Below, one piece after another: positions 1 to 8,100 of a DNA stretch of 64,000 nt. Position 1 is the stretch's first letter; every line of letters begins with the position of its first letter. The stretch spans positions 16,349 to 80,348 of the forward strand of contig NZ_MUKU01000022.1 of NCBI RefSeq assembly GCF_002081825.1, in the 5' to 3' direction. Both the position numbers and the translations under genes were made by a program. This DNA is from Chromobacterium haemolyticum (lineage in GTDB: Bacteria; Pseudomonadota; Gammaproteobacteria; Burkholderiales; Chromobacteriaceae). The notes under the pieces are model-generated. The model did not search any database, had not been told where the DNA came from, and was given only the letters and a program-made list of their open reading frames with translations.

Positions 1-327
1 CCTGGGGAGCGAACCCAGGATTGCCGCATGGTTATTTTGGTGGGCGCAGTGTGAAGGCTGAGCTGCGGGAAAGGCTTTCAGAAAACGATTCCGGCCACGG
101 GCCGATGGACGGCTGGCTCAAGTGTAAGAAAACGCCCTTGGTCCGCGACCCATTTACCAGCCTTGGCCCAGCGCGGCACCGATTCGCCTTGTCTTGTTTC
201 GACTCCGCGCGCTTGATTCAGAGCGCGAGGGCGCGCGCCCGGCCATCCACACGAAAAAACCAGGGCTGTTATCATGCCCGCCGTCGCTGCATTGCGCGTA
301 TTGATTGGAAAAATATTGGGAATCAGA
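1..327. other. Region without a supported gene
   Basis: Open frames exist on both strands, but none has a recognisable protein, a good ribosome binding site or a conserved neighbour arrangement. A short inverted repeat (CCTGGG / CCCAGG) lies at the extreme left edge and may be the end of a gene or hairpin outside the window. The right part is presumably the promoter and leader of the exported protein that starts at 328. Confidence 0.5.
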
Positions 328-819
328 ATGTTGAAAGTCATCGTCTGCGTTTTTGTCTTGTGTTCCGCCATGGCCAGCGCCTCCAGCTGGGATTTCACTT
401 ATTTCAACCCCAGCGAGGGCGGGCTGTTGATCGATACCGACAGCATCGCGCAATCGCCTCACGGCACCACCAAGTTCTGGACACTGTGCGCGCCCAGATT
501 CGAGGCGGACAAACCGATGGCGGGCTATGCCTACAGCCAGTCTTTGTATGAGATTCATTGTCGGCAGCGCCTGATCGTGATGCCGATGACCGTGGTTTTC
601 GATGTGAAGGGCGAACCGCGCGAAACCGAGTTTGAGCATGCCAAGATGGAGGACATCCAGCCGGACACGCAGGAGGATTTTCTGTGGACCTATATCTGCA
701 AACCGGAAAAACGGCCGGACATGGCGGTGGCGATGCGGCAGGGCATTCAGGGGTTCTTGAGGGAGCAGCGGCGTTACGCCAGCGAACATCTGGCGTTTCA
801 ACGGGATAAGAGCCGCTGA
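328..819 (+). CDS. Exported surface-adhesin-E-like protein
   Basis: A protein of 163 aa. The ATG at 328 is chosen because it opens a classical signal peptide (MLKVIVCVFVLCSAMASAS, cleavage probably after ASA), whereas an upstream in-frame ATG would bury it. The mature part (WDFTYFNPSEGG, LLIDTDSI, then a run of short beta-strands with two cysteines) has the pattern of the small all-beta Adhesin_E domain known from Haemophilus protein E and many betaproteobacterial periplasmic proteins. Role unknown; probably periplasmic or surface-exposed. It stands alone and is followed by an intrinsic terminator. The family call rests on pattern memory only. Confidence 0.6.
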   Translation: MLKVIVCVFVLCSAMASASSWDFTYFNPSEGGLLIDTDSIAQSPHGTTKFWTLCAPRFEADKPMAGYAYSQSLYEIHCRQRLIVMPMTVVFDVKGEPRETEFEHAKMEDIQPDTQEDFLWTYICKPEKRPDMAVAMRQGIQGFLREQRRYASEHLAFQRDKSR

Positions 820-849
820 GCGGGCCGGGAACGGTTCGAGTCCAGAAAT

Positions 850-874
850 AGCCCTGCGAGGTCAGGGCTTTTTT
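850..874 (+). terminator. Intrinsic terminator after the adhesin-E-like gene
   Basis: AGCCCTG and CAGGGCT form a perfect 7-bp stem around a 6-nt loop, followed directly by a run of T. It lies 31 bp after the stop codon at 819 in the same orientation. Confidence 0.85.
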
Positions 875-992
875 GCGCGCGTGGCCGGCGGCGTGATCGT
901 TTTAAGCAAGCTTGCGTTCATGCGTTTAGGCATGCTGCGGCTCATTGAAAACCAATCGATCGCGCCACGGATCACGCACAGGAGCTCACGCC

Positions 993-2090
993 ATGCCGAT
1001 GACTTGCAAACTGGTACCCGGAAAACTGCTAGTGCCCAGGCACTGCGTCCAGCGCGAGGAGGCCCGTCTGGCGGAGGCATCCAGGTTGATCATGAGGTTG
1101 CGGCAGTTGCGGCATGATCCCGCCACCTTGTCGCGGGCGGGCTCCGTGGATTCGCTTAGCTTCGACAAGAAGGCGCTGTTCGCGCTGGCGCTGAAAAACC
1201 AGGCGGTGCAGGCCAAGACGCCGGCCGCGTCAGCCGGGGAGGGTAAGAGCCTGAACCATATCCAGCGCCTTGTGGTGATAGGCGACAGCCTGTCGGATTC
1301 CGAAGGACGCATGCTCAGCAAGAGTCTGGGGGTGATGCCGTCCTCTCGTCAGTACTACGAAGGGCGTTTCACCAATGGCTTCGCCTGGCCGGACTTCCTG
1401 GCGTCCAAGGCTTTTCTGGGCAAGCAGGTGGTCAATTACGCCGAGGGCGGCGCGGTGGCCGGCAAGTACTCCAAGTGGAACCCGGCCTTCATGTTCATCT
1501 CCCATATGGAGCGCCAGATCAATAAGCACCACTTCCAGCCGGGCGATATGGCGGTGCTGGCCCTGGGCTCCAACGACTACATGACTTTCGGCAAGACCGA
1601 CGTGGACAAGGTGATCCGGACCTATGAACGGCAGATCGACAAGCTGGTGGCCAAGGGGGTGAAGGACATTCTGGTGGCCGGCGCACCGGATTTGTCGAAA
1701 ACCGTGAACGCGCGCAAGCAGCCGCCGGAGGAGGCCGCCAAGCTGAAAGACTTGTCGCAGCGGCATAACCGGCAACTGAGCCAGGCGGTGGAGGCGCTGC
1801 AAGCCCGCTACCGCGACGCCGGGGTGACCATCCGTTTCTTCGATATCGGCGCCAAGCTGGACTATCTGATGTCGTTGGCGGAAACAGTGGATTACGACAC
1901 CATGCACAATAAGCACGAGGGCTATATCGACCTGCCGCGCGTGTTCGGCTTTGCCGGCGACACACGGCCGCTGGACAGTTCGCACCGCCACCTGTTCCAC
2001 GACGAGGTGCACCCCAGCCAGGAGGTGCACCAGATCCTGGCCGCGCACATGACGGACTTTATCCGCGAGCAATACGGCAGGCCGGCCTAG
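993..2090 (+). CDS. SseJ-like GDSL lipase/acyltransferase, candidate type III effector
   Basis: A protein of 365 aa. The ATG at 993 has a strong AGGAG 8 nt upstream; earlier in-frame codons lack one. The SGNH/GDSL hydrolase domain starts at about residue 90: block I GDSLSD (nucleophile Ser99), then GRFTNGFAW, NYAEGG, GSNDYM, and the Asp337/His340 pair in HDEVHPSQEVH. These blocks match, in order and spacing, Salmonella SseJ as I recall it, a type III effector that esterifies cholesterol with phospholipid acyl chains once bound to RhoA. There is no Sec signal peptide; residues 1-90 are polar and helical, as expected for a type III secretion and chaperone region. No secretion genes lie nearby, so effector status is an inference. 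It could also be a cytosolic or differently secreted phospholipase. Confidence 0.8.
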   Translation: MPMTCKLVPGKLLVPRHCVQREEARLAEASRLIMRLRQLRHDPATLSRAGSVDSLSFDKKALFALALKNQAVQAKTPAASAGEGKSLNHIQRLVVIGDSLSDSEGRMLSKSLGVMPSSRQYYEGRFTNGFAWPDFLASKAFLGKQVVNYAEGGAVAGKYSKWNPAFMFISHMERQINKHHFQPGDMAVLALGSNDYMTFGKTDVDKVIRTYERQIDKLVAKGVKDILVAGAPDLSKTVNARKQPPEEAAKLKDLSQRHNRQLSQAVEALQARYRDAGVTIRFFDIGAKLDYLMSLAETVDYDTMHNKHEGYIDLPRVFGFAGDTRPLDSSHRHLFHDEVHPSQEVHQILAAHMTDFIREQYGRPA

Positions 2091-2092
2091 CC

Positions 2093-3514
2093 TTAAGGCG
2101 CGGCCAGGTCCGCCAAGTAGCGCAGGCCGCCGATGCCAGGGAAGAAGCAATACGCGCCGCCGCGGGTGGTGATCATCCGCGAGAAGCCCTTCAGCACGGT
2201 GTTGTTCTTGCCCATGCGGCCGGGCGCGGCCAGCGTGAAGCTGCTGTCCGCGGCGTTGTTGACGCCTAGGAACACGTCTTCCCCGCTGATGTTGAACACG
2301 GCGTTGCCGGCGTCCGGGTTGCCCGGTTCGGTTGCGGATTTGACGAAGTCGCTGAGCAAATTCCACTGGCCGCTGAGAAATTCGAACTGATTCCTCAGGC
2401 TGGCGTTGATGAAATAGCCGATCAGCCCGCGCGCCGCCTGGGTGGGGCGGAGCGGGTCGTAAGCCGGGCCGTAAGGCATGGCCCGACGCACGATGCGGTG
2501 ATGCGCGCTGTCGGTGCCCACCACCGCGCCGTTGCGCGGATTGTTGCGGCGGATATGCGAGCCTATCGGGCATTTCAGGCCCAGGGTGTCATCCTGGGAC
2601 GGTTGGCTGTTGACGTAGTTGAAGTCGTTTAATTGATCTGCGGGCAAGGTGGCGCCGGCCTCATCCGGCCGCAGCGTCAGCGGGTTGCCGTTGCGCCAGC
2701 GTCCGCAGACCTTGGCCGCCAGCAGCTCGGGGTCTATGCCCGCCTTGGCCGCGTACTCGTTCAGAAACGCGTCGAAGCCGGCCACGTCCTGTTCCAGGAT
2801 GCGGAAGGCGGCGTAGCTGCCGTTGCGGCTGAGCTGTTCGGGCTTGACCGTGTACACGCCGCCGCTTTGGTTGAGGTAGCCCAGCAGAAACTCCCCGGTG
2901 GCGACGACTTCCTGATCATCCGGCGCTTGGCGTTTGCGCGCCGGCGCGCCGGCGATGGTGGGCTGGGCGATGCTGTCGCGATAACCGAAGTGAATCTGGT
3001 TGTCCGGCAGCGCTTGCGCGTCGTGGGCGGACAGCTCGCTGAAACCGTCGGCGAAGCCCCGGCGCAGGCGCGCGCTGAGGCTTTCCAGCAACGCCGGGTC
3101 CTTGGCCACCCACAGACTTAGCAAAACGTGCACCCGGCCGCCGTCGGCCAGGCCTCCTATCCACTGTGCCGGCGAGCTGTCGCCCACGTCGCCGACGGCG
3201 CTGGCGGAGGCCGCATTGGTGGCGCCCAACTGGAAGGCAGGATCGAAGCTGGCCAGCTGTTCCGCGCCGACGCCCAGCGCGGCCAGCCCGGGACAGGTGA
3301 AGCCGATGTTCAGAAAGCCGCTGGGTTTTTTCAGCCAGCGTTCCGCAGTGGTGACGCGCGGCAGGCCGTCTTGTCCGGTCACGAGTTTGCGGATGAAGCG
3401 GCCGGCGGCGGCCGGATCGCGGATGCTCAGGACGAAGTGCCGGGCCAGGTCCACGCGGTAGCCGCGCAAAATCGTGCCTTGGATATCGTCGTATTGGAGA
3501 ACGGGGCTGTTCAT
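2093..3514 (-). CDS. Dyp-type haem peroxidase
   Basis: A protein of 473 aa, the size of the larger DyP subclasses. Start ATG with GAAAGG 6 nt upstream. The distal-side motif GYRDSIAQP (residues 177-185) carries the catalytic Asp180, but the final Gly of the usual GxxDG is Ser181. The proximal haem ligand is probably His320 in GSHIRRNNPR, a stretch typical of the family. DyPs use hydrogen peroxide to oxidise dyes, phenols or lignin-like substrates. No signal peptide or Tat motif is visible, so it is probably cytoplasmic. It lies 59 bp downstream of the 158-aa gene in the same direction, probably as an operon, and converges with the SseJ-like gene with only 2 bp between the stop codons. Confidence 0.88.
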   Translation of the reverse strand: MNSPVLQYDDIQGTILRGYRVDLARHFVLSIRDPAAAGRFIRKLVTGQDGLPRVTTAERWLKKPSGFLNIGFTCPGLAALGVGAEQLASFDPAFQLGATNAASASAVGDVGDSSPAQWIGGLADGGRVHVLLSLWVAKDPALLESLSARLRRGFADGFSELSAHDAQALPDNQIHFGYRDSIAQPTIAGAPARKRQAPDDQEVVATGEFLLGYLNQSGGVYTVKPEQLSRNGSYAAFRILEQDVAGFDAFLNEYAAKAGIDPELLAAKVCGRWRNGNPLTLRPDEAGATLPADQLNDFNYVNSQPSQDDTLGLKCPIGSHIRRNNPRNGAVVGTDSAHHRIVRRAMPYGPAYDPLRPTQAARGLIGYFINASLRNQFEFLSGQWNLLSDFVKSATEPGNPDAGNAVFNISGEDVFLGVNNAADSSFTLAAPGRMGKNNTVLKGFSRMITTRGGAYCFFPGIGGLRYLADLAAP

Positions 3515-3573
3515 GGCGGGCCTTTCAGCAAGGGCGGGCGTGGACCGGGCCGCCCGCGCCTGGCGAAGGTGGG

Positions 3574-4050
3574 TTATCCGAGCGCGGCGAGTATGGTCTG
3601 CACGGTGTACGGGTAGGCCTGGTACAAACCGTTGTCGTTCTGAGTGCCGTCGCCGTTGTTGGGCGGTTGCTGGGAGGCGTCGTTCTTGGTGACGAAGGCC
3701 TGGAAGGCCGCCACATTGTTGGCCACCGGAATCAGCGCTTTGCCGCCCACCACGAATTGCAGCAAGGCGTCGAAGACGGTGCCCACCTGAGCGACGAAGT
3801 CGTTGATGTAGGCGTTGAAGCTGCCGTCGTATTCGGTGATCACCGCGATGACGTAGTTATCGCCGGCTTGGCCGGTGGGCTGCAAATTGGCGGCGGAGCG
3901 GTCCAGCAGCAGAGTGCGTGCGTAATGGACTGTGCCGATGGAGGTCAGCGCCTCATGCAGTTTCGGCTGGTATTCCGCCAAGGTGGCGGCGATGGCTTGC
4001 AAGCTGGTGCCGGGGACGACCGGCATCAGCAGGGTGAGCGGGCTGGCCAT
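3574..4050 (-). CDS. Conserved small protein, partner of DyP peroxidase
   Basis: A protein of 158 aa with a good AGGGAG ribosome binding site 7 nt before the ATG. No enzyme motif recognised. The sequence alternates short strands and helices (TLLMPVVPGTSLQAIAATL, HYARTLLLD, YVIAVITEYDGSFNAYINDFV), which resembles a ferredoxin-like alpha/beta fold of the dimeric alpha-beta barrel type. That is also the fold of DyP peroxidases, so it may be an accessory or partner domain. It is the first gene of a probable two-gene operon with the DyP gene. Function unknown. Confidence 0.7.
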   Translation of the reverse strand: MASPLTLLMPVVPGTSLQAIAATLAEYQPKLHEALTSIGTVHYARTLLLDRSAANLQPTGQAGDNYVIAVITEYDGSFNAYINDFVAQVGTVFDALLQFVVGGKALIPVANNVAAFQAFVTKNDASQQPPNNGDGTQNDNGLYQAYPYTVQTILAALG

Positions 4051-4211
4051 GAAGCTTCTCCCTAAGGGGTTTGGGAATTGAAGCCTAGCAGCGCGACTTT
4101 GACTGTCAATACGATTTTATTCGTTTTGCAAATCAAATGCCTTGATTTAGGTATTCGTACTAATGGTTTGCCCGATGGCCGCGTCCGGCATGAACGGAGG
4201 CGGCCGGATGC
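4051..4211 (-). promoter_or_regulatory. Probable promoter region of the DyP operon
   Basis: A gene-free 161 bp, AT-rich in its middle (about 4100-4170), between the EamA stop and the 158-aa gene start. On the minus strand a TTGACA hexamer is present at about 4107-4112, but I could not find a convincing -10 at the correct spacing, so no exact promoter is claimed. Confidence 0.35.
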
Positions 4212-5153
4212 TCATTTCCGGTTGGTCAAGGACACGCCCGCCGCCGCCAGCGCGCCGCCCGCCAGCATGGACGCCAAGATGGGCTCCCCCAGCAGCCCCA
4301 CGGACAAGATCACGCCGAAGGCGGGCACCAGATTGGTGAACACGGCGGCGCGCGACGGGCCGATTTCCCGGATGCCCTGGTAATACCAGATGAAACCCAC
4401 CACGGTGCCTATGGCTCCCATGTAGAGCAGGGACAGCCAGATCCGCCAGCCAAAGGAGGCCCATGGAACGGAGCCGATCTCGCCGACCGCGCCCAGGGAC
4501 AGGAAGGCCAGCCCCCATAGGGTGGCGTAGGTGGTGGCCGCTATCGGGCTCAGGGTTTCCATCGCCTTGCGAGAGCCCAGCGTGTAGGCCGCCCAGCTCA
4601 GCACCGCCAGGCTCATCAGGGCTTCTCCGGCGCCGAAGGATTGGCTGAAATCGTGGACTGTGCCGGCAAGATCGCCGCGGGTGACGACCACCATGGCGCC
4701 CAGCAAGGCCACGCCGATGCCGGCCCAGCGGCGCAGGCCCAAACTCTCCCGGAAAATCAGGCTGGCGGCCAGCGCGGTCATGATGGGGTTGAGGCTGACG
4801 AACAAGGCGGTGCGGCCGGCGGGTAGGCGCGCCAGCGCGCCGAAGAAACAGACGTTGTAGAGAAAGATGCCGGTGAAGCCCAGAAACGCGGTGACGGCGA
4901 TCTGCGAGCGGTTCAGCCGCGGCAGCCCGCCTTCCAGCCGACAGGCCACCAGCACCAGCAGCAGAGCGGCCACCAGAAAGCGTCCGAAGGCGGCGGTCAT
5001 CAAGGGCATGGACTGCGCCAGCACTCTGCCGGCGATGAAGGTGCCGCCCCAGAACAGCGCGGTCAGCGTCAGTTTGAAAGTCAGGGCCGGTCTGAGAGCG
5101 GCTTGGGCGCGCGCCGGCTGCGCGGCGATGGCGATGGAGCTTGGGTGAGTCAT
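4212..5153 (-). CDS. EamA/DMT-family transporter
   Basis: About 313 aa with around ten hydrophobic segments arranged as two EamA repeats (first around ALFWGGTFIAGRVLAQ, second around VLSWAAYTLGSRKAME). This is the drug/metabolite transporter superfamily layout of inner-membrane exporters for amino acids or other metabolites. The start is uncertain: the ATG at 5153 is preferred because the sequence before it is polar and non-conserved-looking, but an in-frame ATG at 5204 is possible and neither has a well-placed Shine-Dalgarno. It is divergent from a LysR regulator, a common arrangement that suggests LysR control. Substrate unknown. Confidence 0.85.
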   Translation of the reverse strand: MTHPSSIAIAAQPARAQAALRPALTFKLTLTALFWGGTFIAGRVLAQSMPLMTAAFGRFLVAALLLVLVACRLEGGLPRLNRSQIAVTAFLGFTGIFLYNVCFFGALARLPAGRTALFVSLNPIMTALAASLIFRESLGLRRWAGIGVALLGAMVVVTRGDLAGTVHDFSQSFGAGEALMSLAVLSWAAYTLGSRKAMETLSPIAATTYATLWGLAFLSLGAVGEIGSVPWASFGWRIWLSLLYMGAIGTVVGFIWYYQGIREIGPSRAAVFTNLVPAFGVILSVGLLGEPILASMLAGGALAAAGVSLTNRK

Positions 5154-5234
5154 GGTGGGCGCCGGGCAAGAGGTCCGGCCTCCTGATGCTGTGTGGGTGG
5201 GCATATACTATTGATTGTTTGAATTCATGTGAAA

Positions 5235-5250
5235 ATGAGCTTTTGCTCAT
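5235..5250. promoter_or_regulatory. Inverted repeat between eamA-like and lysR genes
   Basis: ATGAGC-TTTT-GCTCAT is a perfect 16-bp palindrome in the short space between the two divergent starts and just before the lysR ribosome binding region. It is a candidate operator for the LysR protein. Location and symmetry are seen; function is inferred. Confidence 0.4.
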
Positions 5251-5267
5251 GAGCGGGCGAGGCGGTC

Positions 5268-6176
5268 ATGACCTTTACGCAGTTGGAAATTTTTGCGCTG
5301 GTGGCGGAGCTGGGCGGCTTCACCGCGGCGGCGGACAAATTGGGCATTAGCCAATCCGCGGTGTCGCACGCGATCAGGCAATTGGAGAAGGAGTGGGGGC
5401 TGACGCTGCTGACGCGCGGCCAGGCCGGCATAGAAGCCACCGAAGCCGGAAATAGCCTGTTGTTGCGCGTGCGCGAGCTGCTGGGCGTGGCCGAGGCGAT
5501 CCGCCAGGAGGCGTCGGCGGCGCGCGGCTTGAACCACGGCGTGCTGCGCATCGGCTCCTTCGGCACGACGTCGTCGCTGCTGCTGTTGCCGCGCATTCTC
5601 GAACAGTTCCGCGCCGCTTATCCGGAAATCGACGTGTTCGTGGAAGAGGGCGAGGACGACGAAGTGGCGCAGTGGGTTAGCGAGCGCCGGGTGGACGTGG
5701 GCTTTGTGGTGCTGCCGGACGAGCGCTTCGACACCTTGCCGCTGGTGGAGGACCAGTTCGTGGCCCTGATTCCGGCCGGCCATCCGCTGGCCGGTCAGCC
5801 GGCGGTGGAGCTGGCGGATTTGTGCGACATGCCTTTCATCATGACTTTGGCGGGCAACACCACGCTGATTGAGAGACTGTTTGAAAACGCCGGCTTGCGG
5901 CCCAGGGTCAAGCACCGCTACGCCCAGATACTCACCATCGTCAAAATGGTGGAAAACGGGGCCGGGGTGTCCATCGTCGCCGATCTCGCGGTGCCGGCGC
6001 CCTTGCTGGCCTTGTGTCCCGGGGTAGTGAAAAAGCCGCTGGCGCCGAAGGTGAGGCGCGCGGTGGGCCTGGCGGTGCCCAGCCTGAAGCACGTCAGCCC
6101 GGCGGTGGCGGCTTTTCTGCACACGTCTAAAACCATGGCCAAGAGCCTGCGCGACGGTTCGCTGGGCGGTTTGTGA
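5268..6176 (+). CDS. LysR-family transcriptional regulator
   Basis: A protein of 302 aa, normal LTTR length. The N-terminal winged helix-turn-helix covers residues 1-60 (MTFTQLEIFALVAELGGFTAAADKL, then SQSAVSHAIRQLEKEWG), followed by a periplasmic-binding-protein-like effector domain (LRIGSFGTTSS, LAGQPAVELADL). It starts about 115 bp from the divergent EamA gene, which it most likely controls. The inducer cannot be read from the sequence. Confidence 0.92.
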   Translation: MTFTQLEIFALVAELGGFTAAADKLGISQSAVSHAIRQLEKEWGLTLLTRGQAGIEATEAGNSLLLRVRELLGVAEAIRQEASAARGLNHGVLRIGSFGTTSSLLLLPRILEQFRAAYPEIDVFVEEGEDDEVAQWVSERRVDVGFVVLPDERFDTLPLVEDQFVALIPAGHPLAGQPAVELADLCDMPFIMTLAGNTTLIERLFENAGLRPRVKHRYAQILTIVKMVENGAGVSIVADLAVPAPLLALCPGVVKKPLAPKVRRAVGLAVPSLKHVSPAVAAFLHTSKTMAKSLRDGSLGGL

Positions 6177-6184
6177 GCCGGTGC

Positions 6185-6253
6185 GAGGCAGAGCGAGAAC
6201 AGGCTTTCAACGTCGTATCGCCGTCGCGCGGCAGATTGTGAACAGGCTTTTAG
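6185..6253. repeat. Fragment of a dispersed repeat at the amidase 3' end
   Basis: The block GCGCGGCAGA...GAACAGGCT (about 6228-6249) recurs at 16150-16173 and, inverted, at 7876-7900. A second GAACAGGCTTT is at about 6199. The repeat edge (TTTTA) contains the TAA stop of the amidase gene on the minus strand. Confidence 0.5.
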
Positions 6254-7620
6254 GCCCGGGGCAGGTCAAAGCGGATGTGGCAGCGCTTCTCCAACACCTG
6301 GCCGGCGCGCAGCACGGTGCGTTCGTCAAAAGGCCGGCCTATCAGTTGCGCGCCAAACGGCAGTCCGGCCCGGTCCAGCCCCACCGGCACCGTCAGCGCC
6401 GGCAGGCCCAGCACATTGGCGGGCGTGCTCAGCCGGATATAGGCGGAAACCACGCTTTCCTCGACGCCGTCCGGCCAGACGAAGTTGTCCTGTCCATGCA
6501 GCGGCGCGGTGTGCGGCACCGTGGGGGCCAGCAGCAGGTCGATGTCGGCGAACATTCGCCGCCAAGCGGTCTGCAGCGCGATCCGTGCGCGTCGGGCCTG
6601 GACGTAATCGCTGTCCGGTACCAGCATACAGGCTTCCAGCAGCGTCCTCACCTCCTCGCCGTACAGCTGCGGCGCGCGACGTAGCGCGTCCCGGTGATAG
6701 GCGGCGGCTTCCGGCGCTATCAGGCCCCATTGGATGGGCAGGATGAGTTCGGCCAGCGGGATGTCGACATCCACCAGCACCGCGCCGGCCGCAAGCAACT
6801 CGGCCTGCTGCTCCCGCAGCGAGGCTTGGATCTCCGGCGCGATGCGATCGTAGAAATAATTGCCGGGCACGCCGACGCGCAGGCCGTCCCCCCCTTGGTC
6901 CAGACCCTGGCGGTAACTGTCGGCCGACGCGGGCCGCCGGGTGGCGATGGCGTCCAAAAGCGCCGCGGCGTCCGCCACGGTGCGGGTGATGGGGCCGACA
7001 TGGTCCAGCGAGCCGGACAACGGCACCACGCCTTGGCGGGGCACCAGATCGTAAGTGGGCTTGAGGCCCACCAGCCCGCACAGCGCGGCCGGTACCCGGA
7101 TCGAGCCGCCGGTGTCGGTGCCCAGCGCCGCCAGCGCGCCGCCGTAGGCGACCGCGGAGGCGGAACCGCCGCTGGAGCCGCCCGGGGAGCGCTCCGGCGC
7201 CCAGGGGTTGTTGCTTTGCGGCGTGGTCAGGCCAAACGCGAACTCATGGGTGTGCGTCTTGCCGGTCAAAATCATGCCGGCTTGCCTGAGCCGGGCCGCC
7301 ACCACGCTGTCGGCTGCGGCGAGGTGATGCCGGCGCACGCGCGAACTGGCGGTGGTGGGCAGGCCGGCCGCGTCTATCAAATCTTTCAGCGTATAGGGGA
7401 TGCCGTGCAAAACGCCGCGATAGTCGCCGCGGCGTATCTCCAGCTCGGCCTGCCGCGCGTCGGCCATCGCCTGCTCCGCGACGAGCGCGACATAGGCGGA
7501 CAGTTGGTCTTCTTTCTCTTGCGCCCGTTCCAGCACCGAACGGGTCAGCTCCACCGGCGACAACTGGCCGCTCTCAATCAGCCGGGCGGCGTCCATGATG
7601 TTCAATTGATAAGCTTGCAC
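6250..7620 (-). CDS. AtzE-family amidase
   Basis: A protein of 456 aa, the length of AtzE-type amidases. The amidase-signature Ser-cisSer-Lys triad is complete: Lys79 (IPYTLKD), Ser149 in PGGSSGGSAS and Ser173 in DTGGSIRVP. The family hydrolyses amides or ureido compounds; AtzE removes ammonia from 1-carboxybiuret in cyanuric acid breakdown. Its start lies inside the end of an AtzG-like gene (19-bp overlap), the known AtzG/AtzE subunit pairing. No other cyanurate gene is nearby, so the substrate may be another ureide or amide. The TAA stop sits on the edge of a dispersed repeat. Confidence 0.85.
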   Translation of the reverse strand: MQAYQLNIMDAARLIESGQLSPVELTRSVLERAQEKEDQLSAYVALVAEQAMADARQAELEIRRGDYRGVLHGIPYTLKDLIDAAGLPTTASSRVRRHHLAAADSVVAARLRQAGMILTGKTHTHEFAFGLTTPQSNNPWAPERSPGGSSGGSASAVAYGGALAALGTDTGGSIRVPAALCGLVGLKPTYDLVPRQGVVPLSGSLDHVGPITRTVADAAALLDAIATRRPASADSYRQGLDQGGDGLRVGVPGNYFYDRIAPEIQASLREQQAELLAAGAVLVDVDIPLAELILPIQWGLIAPEAAAYHRDALRRAPQLYGEEVRTLLEACMLVPDSDYVQARRARIALQTAWRRMFADIDLLLAPTVPHTAPLHGQDNFVWPDGVEESVVSAYIRLSTPANVLGLPALTVPVGLDRAGLPFGAQLIGRPFDERTVLRAGQVLEKRCHIRFDLPRA

Positions 7621-7817
7621 GGCGTTGACCTCCAGTCAGGATCGAAGGGTTGGACAAAGCGCGCGTCGGCGAGGCCGGGCTGGTCCAGCTTGGCGATTTC
7701 CGCGCGGATGAAGGCCAGGGTGGCGGCAACGGCCTCCAGGCGCTCGGGATCAAGGCTGAGGCCGGCGGCCTGGGCCTGGGCGGCCACGGCCTGTGGCGTG
7801 AGGATGGGAAGGGGCAT
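7602..7817 (-). CDS. AtzG-like (DUF4089) subunit
   Basis: A protein of 71 aa. The ATG at 7817 is chosen for its AGGAG 6-7 nt upstream; a longer frame to 7955 would run through a repeat. The sequence (AGLSLDPERLEAVAATLAF, IRAEIAKLDQPGLAD, PFDPDW) is the small helical DUF4089/AtzG type, which forms a complex with AtzE-family amidases and stabilises them. It overlaps the amidase gene start by 19 bp, suggesting translational coupling and a fixed stoichiometry. Confidence 0.75.
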   Translation of the reverse strand: MPLPILTPQAVAAQAQAAGLSLDPERLEAVAATLAFIRAEIAKLDQPGLADARFVQPFDPDWRSTPCKLIN

Positions 7818-7871
7818 GGGAAGCTCCTGGGGTTGGGGTCTGTGCAAGGTTTCACACTGCACAGCAGGCAT

Positions 7872-8100
7872 TAGAGCCTGTTCTATGTCTGCTGCGCGCC
7901 GTGAGACGTGGCGCGGTGAGTACAGCTTCAGCATGCTCATGTACCACTTGTACATTCCGCTTCTTCAGCTGTTTCCGCCTTGTCTCGCTCTTGCTCGCGA
8001 GACTTTGAACAGGCTCTATAGAGTAGCTTGTCGGCAACGGATTAAAGTTGCGCGGGCTAGGGCGCTCCACTTAGCTCGCGAGATCGTAAACACCTTCTCA
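7872..8100. repeat. Dispersed MITE-like repeat with terminal inverted repeats
   Basis: TAGAGCCTGTTC at 7872-7883 is repeated inverted at 8007-8018, giving a 147-bp unit with 12-bp perfect terminal inverted repeats. The interior resembles, in opposite orientation, the element at 24493-24655; the two share an exact 18-mer (7976-7993 versus 24531-24548) and similar flanks such as GCTCATGTACC and TTGTACA. From 8076 to 8100 a further fragment (GATCGTAAACACC) resembles the edge of the 24.5-kb copy. No ORF for a transposase, so non-autonomous. Confidence 0.65.
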
